From NCBI GenBank assembly GCA_019509785.1, contig JAEKLQ010000024.1, forward strand, positions 62,001 through 126,000: 64,000 nucleotides of DNA. Reading direction: 5' to 3'. The stretch is from Fibrobacterota bacterium (GTDB lineage Bacteria > Fibrobacterota > Fibrobacteria > UBA11236). The notes below the pieces were generated by a model. The model saw only the letters and a program-made list of their open reading frames with translations, was not told the DNA's origin and did not search any database. Below, piece after piece: positions 26,201 through 33,904 of the stretch. Numbering within the stretch: the stretch's first letter is position 1; each line of letters begins with the position of its first letter. The translations under genes were made by a program, and so were the position numbers.

Positions 26201-28506
26201 ATCTGGCCGCCCATCTCGCCGGCCGCGCGCATGCGGTCGGCCATTTCCCGCCCAGCCAGGAGGCCTGGACCCAGGCGCTACAGGCCGCCGGCATCCAGCC
26301 CGATTCCTTACGCCTCGATCGCTTCCTGGAAGTACCCGAGGCCGTGAACCTGGTGGTGGTCCCCGCGCGCACCGCCGCCCTGTTGTCCACCCAACAGGCC
26401 CTGATGCTGGCCCAATGGGTGGCCAAAGGCAAGAACGTGATCCTGGAAGGGCCTTCCGAAACCGCCGAGCATATGGGCATCCATGCCACCGATTCCGGCC
26501 GCACCGTGAGCGAACTCAAGGACGATTACCTGCCGCAAGTGCCCATCAAATGGCCGCAGCCCTCGCCCTATTACGCCTTCGACGCCGACGTGGAATACGT
26601 GAACGAGTACAGCACCCCGGACGACAAGCCCCTGGTGGCGGGCGGGGAATACGGGGAAGGCAAGTACATCTTCTTCGCCGTGCCGTTCGCGGCGCCTGCG
26701 GCGGCCCCATCATCCGCTTCGGCCGCGGCTCCGGCCGCGCCCGCGCAGGGCCCCTACCGCTTCCCTTTCCTGCTCGACCTGATCGAACGCGAGTTCAACG
26801 TATCGCCGGCGTTACGGTCCCCGGAGTTGGAGGTCTATTTCGATCCCGGCAGCCGGGAGGACATCCCGTTGGAAGAGCTGGTGAAGAACTGGCATAAGAA
26901 CGGGGTGCGGGCCGTGTACGCGGCGGCCTGGCATGAATACGCCAAGTACACCTTCGAATACGGGTATCTCGCCGACCTGCTGCATAAGAACGGGATCATG
27001 GCCTACGCCTGGATGGATTTGCCCGAGGTATCGGACAAGTTCTGGCATGAGCATCCCGCCTGGCGCGAGAAGACGGCCGCCGGCACCGATGCGGAGATGG
27101 ATTCGGAAATCGGTTGGAAGCAGTACATGGATTTCGCCAACGACACCGCCCGCGCCGGCGCCTACAACGATCTGAAGCGGATCCTTTTGATGGCGCCCTG
27201 GGACGGGGCCGTACTCACCGGGCGCATGTTCGCGGGCACGAACCCGGGCGATTCGCTCCAGCATATCACCCCTTTCAATCCCGGCTTCCGCGCGCGTTAC
27301 CGCGCGGACAAGGGTTATGATCCCCTCGCCATTTTCGATTCCAAGTCGCCCCAATTCCACGGCAGGTCGATGAAGGCCTGGAACGAATTCTCCGCCTACC
27401 GCGACTCGGTCGAGATCGCCCTGCTCTCCGACGCCGTCGACTTCCTCAAGAAGCAGCGCCCCTTGCAGAAGCCGGGGGCGGAGATCGTGGTCACGCGGCC
27501 CTTCGCAGGCGCGAACGATCGGGAACTGGCCTGGCAGCAGGCTTTGATTACCGGCGACGCCCGCGTGCATCTGCAAGCCGCCTTGCCCAGCGCGGGCATG
27601 GACGCCGACGTCCTGGATCGCATGCTGGCGTCCTGGAGCGGCGCGCATCCGGGTTGGAAGCCGATGGTGGAGCTGCACTTCGACGTGCATAAGCCCGCCA
27701 GCGGCATCACCCCCCAGCTTTGCGGCGTGGAACTGATGGCCCTGGTGGCCCGGGCCGCGCGCGAAGGCACGCGCCTCACCCTGCGCACCGAAGACTACAT
27801 CTACGACACCGACTTCCGCGATCTGGCCTATGCCGCCGGCTCCCGCGCGACCGAAAGCTTCGCGCCCGGGGCCTGGGACCTGGATTCGCCCGGTCGCTCC
27901 ACCCTCGATCTCGACTTCGCCGCCAATCCCGAGGTCATGGTCGACGGGCAGCTCTGGCCCGCCTACGATCGCGGCCGCCTGCTGGTGCCCGAAGGGCGCC
28001 ATCGCATCGAAGCCTGTTCGCGCCTGACCGCTTGGCGCACCTTCCTGTTGGCCCCGGCCCGCATCACCGGTTTCAACGGCGGCATCGCCGACGCCCGCAC
28101 CACCCTGCAAGGCGTACGCCTGCGCTACGATTCCCCCGTGCCCGCCGCGTTGGCCATGAACATGGCGCCGGTCTCGGCCACCCTCGACGGCCTGCCCTTC
28201 CAATGGGGCCCGGCCGCCGCCGTGGACGCGGACAAGGGCAAGGGCGGCAAGCCCGCGACCGTCCCCACGGCCCTGGATCTCCCCGCGGGCAGCCACGATC
28301 TGGTCATCATCACGCGCCCGCTGGCCTCCTCGCTCATGCGCCAGGCCAGTTTCGGGATTTCCATCGTCATCATCGTCATCAGCGTCGGAACCGTGCTGGC
28401 CTTCCTGCTCCTGTACCTAGGGGGATGGCTCAAGCGGTTGTATTCCGGTGAAGAGGCGGCGCCCGGTTCGCATCCGGCGCCAAAAGCCCCTCCGACCCAA
28501 GCGTGA
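23218..28506 (+). CDS. Giant lipoprotein with two glycosidase-like barrels and a DUF2334 deacetylase domain
   Basis: The protein has about 1762 residues with the GTG at 23218; an ATG at 22999 is also in frame. An N-terminal lipoprotein signal ends LATGC (Cys32). Residues ~45-395 form a glycosidase-like TIM barrel (IQGVRLDPSYYYG, DGVDFAEPMAVWG). Residues ~400-485 resemble a flavodoxin/amidotransferase-like fold. Residues ~613-860 are a DUF2334 NodB-like deacetylase (VRIEDVCPLTDP, VMHGSTHQYRG, AWETPHYAGS, FFFHPWIDR). Another amidotransferase-like unit follows (~965-1160), then an Ala/Pro linker and a second barrel (~1200-1400: GVRAVYAAAWHEY, MAYAWMDLPEV). One membrane helix is near residue 1720. 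Hydrolase plus deacetylase recalls PelA and PgaB, the periplasmic trimming enzymes of exopolysaccharide systems. The synthase gene follows 8 bp downstream. Confidence 0.85.
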   Translation: MTKLAFALKLASGPLRIALLACVVFSFLATGCTRSNGPGADFSANRIQGVRLDPSYYYGLKRAPKAYFDSAIGEWRTHGINSIFFKAYDPEYGAVYHTRYPGNSETDYGKEDLLRIVLDAAHKRGVRVIGWLPAFEHKGAWEAHPEWRIQGADGKDFLPAPDRHFLCPRQPGFAAWWRGFVSDLLERYPDLDGVDFAEPMAVWGRQVCHCPLCLKETAAGAADALSPLHAALRAQAPTDLLLASSKLVKAAGRSACVTFIGTAGKDGSLFPFSKQKELSGLDVDRLLDSPDRPQWVSVELMWQQWADSYDNPATFRPDWTRHATEQALADINARAHLLVHVEITPLGPVEVSPDELAESMVAARRGGAQSIEFYDTHLVDSLGAWPGVEKAWRTQSERKALVLHDPGGLGVARQVATLFGHFGLTTRVTLAENFADSLVGPNDLVAYVGNKDNHPLPEAFLRFAAKPGAKIFWADFNLWQLDRPLVRGHGDTATYKDTAKGIANAPSNGTLARLGLKWEYHDKSGTYNTVLYHGQELYKTDSILNHVAILDSSKAKVLASVKSQDGGLYPYMIRSGNFWFVADCPTDYIVEGGRDAVFADALHDFVGEDHPVAHTALVRIEDVCPLTDPGQMKAIADLLHGEGVPWSIALVPYYVDPEENAVVTMQDKPEFVKAIHYSMEHGAAIVMHGSTHQYRGRSTHDYEFWDALHDTPLFEDSREYVRTRIQRGIDVMRKEGIYPIAWETPHYAGSQLDYSVADQFFSAEYGRRQVIDKTGFDQLVPYFIGRHPSGNSIIPENLGYIPNDRQESAPLLRCAQNNLAVRDGFGSFFFHPWIDRKVLKELVRGLKAQGYRFADIRAMPLKMQAQGVAQVSGSQEIDLDGQGKWLHAFYLDDAGKRHEEWTSQGPVNLPFRKTVRCPPGWTYVVEAIDKPAGWLSRITPPDAGLLGKARSRLFAPPPLKLAKGEPARALILWSPPGQDLPAMPNVPADTAAAAHLAAHLAGRAHAVGHFPPSQEAWTQALQAAGIQPDSLRLDRFLEVPEAVNLVVVPARTAALLSTQQALMLAQWVAKGKNVILEGPSETAEHMGIHATDSGRTVSELKDDYLPQVPIKWPQPSPYYAFDADVEYVNEYSTPDDKPLVAGGEYGEGKYIFFAVPFAAPAAAPSSASAAAPAAPAQGPYRFPFLLDLIEREFNVSPALRSPELEVYFDPGSREDIPLEELVKNWHKNGVRAVYAAAWHEYAKYTFEYGYLADLLHKNGIMAYAWMDLPEVSDKFWHEHPAWREKTAAGTDAEMDSEIGWKQYMDFANDTARAGAYNDLKRILLMAPWDGAVLTGRMFAGTNPGDSLQHITPFNPGFRARYRADKGYDPLAIFDSKSPQFHGRSMKAWNEFSAYRDSVEIALLSDAVDFLKKQRPLQKPGAEIVVTRPFAGANDRELAWQQALITGDARVHLQAALPSAGMDADVLDRMLASWSGAHPGWKPMVELHFDVHKPASGITPQLCGVELMALVARAAREGTRLTLRTEDYIYDTDFRDLAYAAGSRATESFAPGAWDLDSPGRSTLDLDFAANPEVMVDGQLWPAYDRGRLLVPEGRHRIEACSRLTAWRTFLLAPARITGFNGGIADARTTLQGVRLRYDSPVPAALAMNMAPVSATLDGLPFQWGPAAAVDADKGKGGKPATVPTALDLPAGSHDLVIITRPLASSLMRQASFGISIVIIVISVGTVLAFLLLYLGGWLKRLYSGEEAAPGSHPAPKAPPTQA

Positions 28507-28514
28507 GGTGAAAC

Positions 28515-29828
28515 GTGCCCTATTCCAGTCCCATTCTTGAATTCCTGTTCCTGTTCTCGGTCTTGATCATCTGGGGGATGATCCTCTTCAACCTGATCCT
28601 CACCTGGGGCGGCTACATCTACCGCCGCAAGTTCCTTAAGAACCCGGTCGCCATGGCCGCCGATACGGAACTGCCTTCGGTCTCCGCCATGATCCCGGCC
28701 CGCAACGAGGCCATGGTCATCGAGAATACGGTGCGGGCGCTTTTGGCGATGGATTATCCCAAGGACAAGTTCGAAGTCATCGTCATCAGCGATCATTCCA
28801 ACGACGGGACCACGGAGATCGTGGAACGGTTGGGCAAGGAAGATGCCCGGGTGCGCTGCCTGTCGTGGCCCGCACGGGAACGGGGCTCGGGCAAGCCGCG
28901 CGCCCTCAACGAGGGCCTGAAGATGTGCCGCTTCCCCGTCATCGCCATCTACGACGGCGATAACAATCCCCGGCCCGAGTCCCTGCGCATCCTGGCTTCG
29001 GCCATGGTGCATAACCCGAACCTGACCGCGGTGTTGGGCAAGTTCCGCTGCATCAACAAGGCCAAGAACATCCTCACCCGCATGGTCAACATCGAGACCT
29101 TGAGCTTCCAATGGATGATCCAGGCCGGCCGCTATTGGTTCTCCAAGTTCGCGATCTTGCCGGGCACCAATTACATCATCAAGAAGTCGGCCCTGGACGC
29201 CGTGGGCGGCTGGGACGAGAAGGCGATTACCGAAGACTCCGAACTCTCGGTGCGCCTGCAGATGATGGGCTACGAGGTGCAATTCGTCCCGACTTCGGTG
29301 ACCTGGGAACAGGAACCGGAAACGTTGAAAGTGTGGATCAAGCAGCGCACGCGCTGGGTGCGCGGCAACAATTACGTGCTCGGCAAGTTCGCGCGCCAGG
29401 CCCTCCGCTTCGAGAACCGGCATCTCACCACCGAGTTCCTCTATATGTTCGGCCTCTACTATCTGTTCCTCCTCTCCACCGTCCTCTCGCACGTCATCTT
29501 CATCTTGAGCTTGCTGGGCGTGATCCGCATCGATATCCCCGGCCCCTACACCGCGGTCTGGATCTCGGCCTATGCCATGTACCTGGCCGAAGTCTTCTTC
29601 GTGCTCTCCTACGAGAAAGAAGACACCTTCTCCAATCTGCTGGTCACCGCGCTCATGTACTTCACTTATTGCCAGCTGTGGATCTACGTGGTGTTCAAAT
29701 CGTTGTGGCTCGACTTCACGCGCACGCGCGTGGGCGTGTGGGACAAGACGGTGCGCTTCAAGACCGATGCCGCCATGCCTCCCGAGCCTTCCGGGCCCGG
29801 CTCCGCCGCGGAGAGCAAGGCCGCATGA
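28515..29828 (+). CDS. Processive family 2 glycosyltransferase (exopolysaccharide synthase-like)
   Basis: This 437-residue membrane protein starts at GTG with a GAGGTGA site. One N-terminal helix (FLFLFSVLIIWGMILFNLIL) precedes a GT-A domain with VSAMIPARNEAMVIENTV, ISDHSNDGTTEI, the metal-binding YDGDNNP, the acceptor Asp in ITEDSELSVRLQ and the processivity motif QRTRW. Three or four C-terminal membrane segments follow. This is the layout of PgaC/NodC/cellulose-synthase-type polymerases that make and export a polysaccharide. It lies between the trimming enzyme and a candidate outer-membrane protein, and its stop overlaps the next start (ATGA). The donor sugar is unknown. Confidence 0.92.
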   Translation: MPYSSPILEFLFLFSVLIIWGMILFNLILTWGGYIYRRKFLKNPVAMAADTELPSVSAMIPARNEAMVIENTVRALLAMDYPKDKFEVIVISDHSNDGTTEIVERLGKEDARVRCLSWPARERGSGKPRALNEGLKMCRFPVIAIYDGDNNPRPESLRILASAMVHNPNLTAVLGKFRCINKAKNILTRMVNIETLSFQWMIQAGRYWFSKFAILPGTNYIIKKSALDAVGGWDEKAITEDSELSVRLQMMGYEVQFVPTSVTWEQEPETLKVWIKQRTRWVRGNNYVLGKFARQALRFENRHLTTEFLYMFGLYYLFLLSTVLSHVIFILSLLGVIRIDIPGPYTAVWISAYAMYLAEVFFVLSYEKEDTFSNLLVTALMYFTYCQLWIYVVFKSLWLDFTRTRVGVWDKTVRFKTDAAMPPEPSGPGSAAESKAA

Positions 29829-31198
29829 ATCGGATCCCCTTGACATATGGGACGGTGACCGTCAGGAGCGTGAAGACCGCCTGGGCCATGGCGGCCCTTG
29901 CTTTGGCGTTGTCCACGGCGGCCCTCGGGAGCGTTCCCCGTTATGCGCCTCCGCCCCCGATCGCGCCCGAGAATGGCGCGCTGGCCATCGATTCGGCGGC
30001 CGATTCCGCCCAGCAGGCCGATTCCATCGTGGCCGAAGCCGATTCCGCCGCCCAAGCCGTTCTCGCCGAATCCGCCCAAGGCGGCGCCGAAACGGCGGGT
30101 CCCGAGGCCCAGGCCGCGCCTCCCCTCTGGTTGGAAACCTATGGCGAAGGCGTCTACTCGCGGCACGAGGACGACAATCTGGCCGGCTTCACCGATTGGA
30201 AGGTGGGCAAGCGCTTGCCGGGCCCGCTCCAGGCCGACTTGTACGCCAAGATCCGCGTATACCGCGACCAACGCGATTTCTATTGGAACAACCGCGCCGA
30301 CGGGGGAGTCGGCGCGCGCATCTCCTTGCTACGCAAGGTATCCCTCATCGCCTTCGCGGAAGGGACTTGGGGCCGCTACCTGAGCGTCTCTCGCGGGGCC
30401 GTGCCTTTGGATCGGATGCAGGGCCGCATCGGCCGCCTCGCCGACAGCGTGGACGCCATGCAGGTCTGGTTCCATGATCATATGTACGACTCCATCTTCA
30501 ACGCCAATAGCAACGCCCTGGGCGGGGGCAATCCCTCGCAGGATCGCAAGGCGCTGGAGCTGGCGGAACAGCAGGGCGATACCTTGGCGCGGGCCCTGCT
30601 CCGGTTGCACTTGCAAGCCGACAGCCTGGAAACCGCCAAGGACAGCTTGCGCCAGGCCATGGACAGCATCGCGCTGATCCCGGCCGGCGAGGCCTCCGAA
30701 TTCAAGGTCGGGCTGGTCTTCTGGCACGGCTGGGGCGCGCCGGACGAAGACGCCACGCCGGCGGCTTGGCTCTCCGCGCCCATGCGCTTCTGGGGCGATG
30801 TCTACGCCGATTGCATCTATTCCTCCTTGTCCAGGCACGTGCTTTCCCGCCGCGCCGATGGCGAATACCATGATAGTACGGCGCGCTTCCGCAACCTCAT
30901 CCTGTACGCCAACCCATCGCTGGGCTTCGTGGTGCTGGAGGGGAAATTGGGGAGCATGGTGGCGTATGCGGGCGGCTACGCCTGGTTCGATACGCATAAG
31001 GATTGGTGGAACAACCTGGCGATGGCAGGGCCGGGCCTGCGTTATATCCCTTTCCGCCGCATCGATTTGTCCGTGAAGGCGGAATGGATGTGGGGCGGCT
31101 ATTACGGGCGCGAGCGCGTTCAGGAACCGAATCCGTACGGGAAAACGTTTTCGGATACGCGCGTGACCGCGAGTTTTTGGCACGGGTTGGGATTGTGA
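29825..31198 (+). CDS. Candidate outer-membrane beta-barrel protein of the exopolysaccharide operon
   Basis: This 457-residue protein is not assigned to a named family. It has a signal peptide (AWAMAALALALSTAALGS) and an Ala/Asp/Ser-rich segment. Alternating amphipathic strands rich in Trp, Tyr and Phe follow (YGEGVYSRHEDDNLAGF, LYAKIRVYRDQRDFYW, VGLVFWHGWG) and end in VTASFWHGLGL. A helical Ala/Asp/Leu region (~residues 225-285) interrupts the strands. The pattern resembles the barrel ends of exopolysaccharide outer-membrane proteins such as PgaA or NfrA. With a synthase and a periplasmic hydrolase/deacetylase upstream, an export-pore or anchoring role is a reasonable inference. Confidence 0.65.
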   Translation: MNRIPLTYGTVTVRSVKTAWAMAALALALSTAALGSVPRYAPPPPIAPENGALAIDSAADSAQQADSIVAEADSAAQAVLAESAQGGAETAGPEAQAAPPLWLETYGEGVYSRHEDDNLAGFTDWKVGKRLPGPLQADLYAKIRVYRDQRDFYWNNRADGGVGARISLLRKVSLIAFAEGTWGRYLSVSRGAVPLDRMQGRIGRLADSVDAMQVWFHDHMYDSIFNANSNALGGGNPSQDRKALELAEQQGDTLARALLRLHLQADSLETAKDSLRQAMDSIALIPAGEASEFKVGLVFWHGWGAPDEDATPAAWLSAPMRFWGDVYADCIYSSLSRHVLSRRADGEYHDSTARFRNLILYANPSLGFVVLEGKLGSMVAYAGGYAWFDTHKDWWNNLAMAGPGLRYIPFRRIDLSVKAEWMWGGYYGRERVQEPNPYGKTFSDTRVTASFWHGLGL

Positions 31199-31226
31199 TT
31201 CCGGTTTCGCCGGGGAAGGGAGCATC

Positions 31227-32717
31227 ATGTTGACGCAAGGAACGGAAAAGCGCCGCGCGGGTTTCGGCTTAATCGTCGGATTGGCGGCCGCGGCGTTGGG
31301 CCGCTCCCCCGCGCTGGGGAGCGTCGGGGATTCCCTCTGGAAATTCTTCGCCGATTACAGCGTGACGACGGTCGAACCCATCGCCGATCTGAGCGGCAAC
31401 GGCGCCGAGGATCTCCTCGTCGGTTCGCAGGACGATACCCTCTACGCGGTGGAGGCGAAAGGGGCGGGCGCCGGCAAGCAGCTTTGGTCCTTTCCCTTCA
31501 AGAGCACGCTCTCCGCCGCCGCGGCCATGCCGGACCTGAACGGGGACGGCAAGCCGGAAGCCGCCGGCGGCGATCAATCGGGGATGGTGGCCGTGATCAA
31601 CGGCGCCGACGGCAAGTTGAAGTGGCGCTATCTCACCGGCCTGGGAACCGTGCTATCGCTGGCGGCCTTGCCCGACGTGAACGGGGACGGGGCGGGCGAC
31701 CTGGCGGTAGGCAGCGAATTGGATTCGGTTTATTGCCTCTCCGGCAATCCCGGCGGCGGCTCAGGAAAGGAATTGTGGTCCTTTGGCGTCCCCGCGAGCA
31801 AAACCCATGGGCCCCCCGGAGGTATGACCGGTCCCGGCGCCAAGATCATGGCGGGGCCGCCCGTGGATGTCCCTTCCGGCGCCAATTCCCTGGCGGTGAT
31901 CGGGGAGAAGAATAAGGCCCCCTCGTGCCTGGCGGTTGGGACCAATAACGATACCGTGTACTGCCTGGGCTTGGCGGATGGCGCGGTCAAATGGAAAAGC
32001 GGATTGCCCGGCGACATCTGGAAGGTTACCTCCTTCCCGGACATGACCGGCGACGGCGTGGAAGAAGTCCTGCTGGCTTGCGGCGCCGACTCGGGATACC
32101 TCTTGAACGGCGCCAATGGGGAAGTCCTCTGGTCGCATGCCGTTTCCCAAGGCGGAGTGAGCGTGGCCGCCACCGCGGATATGGACGGCGACGGCAAGGC
32201 CGACGCCTTGATCGGCGACGGCAACGGGACCGTCCATTGCGTATCCGGAGCCGCCAAGGGCACGGGAGTCAAGGCGGTATGGACGTACGATTTCGGGGAT
32301 GCCAGCACCATCCTGTCCATCGCCTCGCCCGGGGACATCGATAAGGATGGAAAGGCCGATTGCATCGTAGGCACATCCAACGACTCGGTGGCCCTCATCA
32401 GCGGGAAGGGAACGCGCCTGTGGGCGGCCGGCTTGGGCGGGCAGGTCCCGAACGTCGCCGCCTTGGGCGACATCGATGGCAACGGCAGCCCGGATTGGGT
32501 CGCCGGCACCGAAATGGGGTTCGCCGAAGCCTTCTCCGGGGAAGGAAACGTCTCCTTGTTGGCCCCGCGCCCGGCCGCTTTCGGCCGCGCCTCGCTGAGG
32601 CTCAATCCCAGTCTCCCGCTTTTCACCCGCCCCGGTTCCGGCGTATTCTACGATGGCCGCGGACGCGCCTATCCCCGATCCAATACCGGCGCCCGCCGCG
32701 AAGGGCAAGGCCGATGA
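31227..32717 (+). CDS. Secreted FG-GAP/PQQ-like beta-propeller protein
   Basis: This 496-residue protein has a GGGAAGGGAG ribosome site and a short signal-like N-terminus (GLIVGLAAAALGRSPALG). Six or seven propeller blades follow, each with a calcium-binding loop D-x-N/D-G-D/N-G (DLNGDGKPE, DVNGDGAGD, DMTGDGVEE, DMDGDGKAD, DIDKDGKAD, DIDGNGSPD) and a following V-G-x-x-D-x-V-Y-x-L strand. Such propellers bind carbohydrate or protein outside the cell. The C-terminal ~50 residues are basic and lack a clear sorting domain. Its stop overlaps the epimerase start (ATGA), so it belongs to the exopolysaccharide operon. It may bind the polymer. Confidence 0.82.
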   Translation: MLTQGTEKRRAGFGLIVGLAAAALGRSPALGSVGDSLWKFFADYSVTTVEPIADLSGNGAEDLLVGSQDDTLYAVEAKGAGAGKQLWSFPFKSTLSAAAAMPDLNGDGKPEAAGGDQSGMVAVINGADGKLKWRYLTGLGTVLSLAALPDVNGDGAGDLAVGSELDSVYCLSGNPGGGSGKELWSFGVPASKTHGPPGGMTGPGAKIMAGPPVDVPSGANSLAVIGEKNKAPSCLAVGTNNDTVYCLGLADGAVKWKSGLPGDIWKVTSFPDMTGDGVEEVLLACGADSGYLLNGANGEVLWSHAVSQGGVSVAATADMDGDGKADALIGDGNGTVHCVSGAAKGTGVKAVWTYDFGDASTILSIASPGDIDKDGKADCIVGTSNDSVALISGKGTRLWAAGLGGQVPNVAALGDIDGNGSPDWVAGTEMGFAEAFSGEGNVSLLAPRPAAFGRASLRLNPSLPLFTRPGSGVFYDGRGRAYPRSNTGARREGQGR

Positions 32718-33829
32718 GCAAGCCCGTCGTCGCCGTCGTCTTCGGCACGCGCCCGGAGGCCATCAAGATGGTCCCGGTCATCCGCGCCTTGCAGGCCCGG
32801 CCCGAGGTTTCCACCTTGGTCGTCTCCACCGGCCAGCATAAGCAGATGCTGGCCCAGATGCTGAAGCGATTCGAGGTCAAGGTCGATTGCGAGATGGACC
32901 TGATGGAACCCAACCAGAGCCTCTACCGCCTCTCGGCCAAGGCCATCGCCGCCTTCGAGCAAGTGCTGAAAGAACATCAGCCCCGCATGATGCTGGTGCA
33001 AGGCGACACCACCACCGCCTTCCTGGGGGCGCTATGCGCCTTCTACGGGAAGATCGCGGTGGGCCACGTGGAGGCGGGCCTGCGTACCGGCGACAAGTAC
33101 AACCCCTTCCCGGAAGAGGTCAACCGCCGCCTCATCACCGCAGTCGCCGATCTGAATTTCTGCCCCACCCCGGGCAACCGCGACAACCTTCTGCGCGAAG
33201 GCCTCGACCCCCGTACCCTCTCGGTTACCGGCAACACCGGCATCGATACCTTGCTGCTCGCCGCGGGCATGGATCATCCTTTCCCGCTCCCCGATTTGGA
33301 AAAGTCGGGCAAGCGCTTGATCCTCATCACCGTGCATCGCCGGGAAAGCTTCGGCGAACCCATGCGCCAGATCTTCGGCGCCATCCGCGAGTTGTCCTTG
33401 GCCTATCCCGATCACGAGATCGTCTATCCCGTCCACCTCAATCCCAACGTACAGGCCCCCGCGCGGGAAATCCTGGGAGGCCTCAAAAACGTGCGCCTCG
33501 TGGAGCCCATGGATTATTTCGACTTCGTGAAGATGATGGGCCGGGCCCATCTCATCCTCACCGATTCGGGCGGGGTGCAGGAGGAAGCGCCCACCTTGGG
33601 GGCGCCGGTATTGGTGCTTCGTAACGAGACCGAACGGCCGGAAGCGGTGCAGGCCGGCACGGTGCGGCTGGCCGGGACCCGCAAGGAGGACATCCTCCGG
33701 GAAGCGCGCCTCCTCCTCGACGACGAAGCCGAAAGGGCCAAGCTCAGCGCGGCTTCCAACCCTTACGGGGACGGGAAAGCCTCGCCCCGCATCGCCGCAG
33801 CGGTGGTGAAGCATCTTGGATTGGGTTGA
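32714..33829 (+). CDS. wecB: UDP-N-acetylglucosamine 2-epimerase, non-hydrolysing
   Basis: This 371-residue GT-B-fold epimerase of the WecB/WbpI family normally interconverts UDP-GlcNAc and UDP-ManNAc. Motifs are VFGTRPEAIKM at the N-terminus, VQGDTTTAFLGAL, GHVEAGLRTGD, FPEEVNRR, TVHRRESFG, DSGGVQEEAPTLG and RNETERPEAVQAGTVRL. All expected catalytic and UDP-binding blocks are present. As the last gene of the operon it suggests that the polymer contains ManNAc or a derivative. WbpI, which acts on the diacetamido uronic acid, is a close relative, and WbpB/E/D-like genes occur 15 kb away, so the exact substrate is open. Confidence 0.93.
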   Translation: MSKPVVAVVFGTRPEAIKMVPVIRALQARPEVSTLVVSTGQHKQMLAQMLKRFEVKVDCEMDLMEPNQSLYRLSAKAIAAFEQVLKEHQPRMMLVQGDTTTAFLGALCAFYGKIAVGHVEAGLRTGDKYNPFPEEVNRRLITAVADLNFCPTPGNRDNLLREGLDPRTLSVTGNTGIDTLLLAAGMDHPFPLPDLEKSGKRLILITVHRRESFGEPMRQIFGAIRELSLAYPDHEIVYPVHLNPNVQAPAREILGGLKNVRLVEPMDYFDFVKMMGRAHLILTDSGGVQEEAPTLGAPVLVLRNETERPEAVQAGTVRLAGTRKEDILREARLLLDDEAERAKLSAASNPYGDGKASPRIAAAVVKHLGLG

Positions 33830-33904
33830 GGCTTGAGCAGGCCCTGTCGCTTAAGGGCCCGAAGCCGAGGCGGGATTCGAGCCCCTGTCATAGTAGGGGC
33901 GATG

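Noticed and set aside
26812-28296. Minus-strand frame of about 490 codons inside the giant lipoprotein gene
   Set aside because: Antisense to a protein with coherent domains; composition is typical of a shadow frame.
33881-33900. Hairpin GCCCCT/AGGGGC between the convergent epimerase and DUF3160 genes
   Set aside because: Only a 6-bp stem and no T run on either side; too weak to call a terminator.
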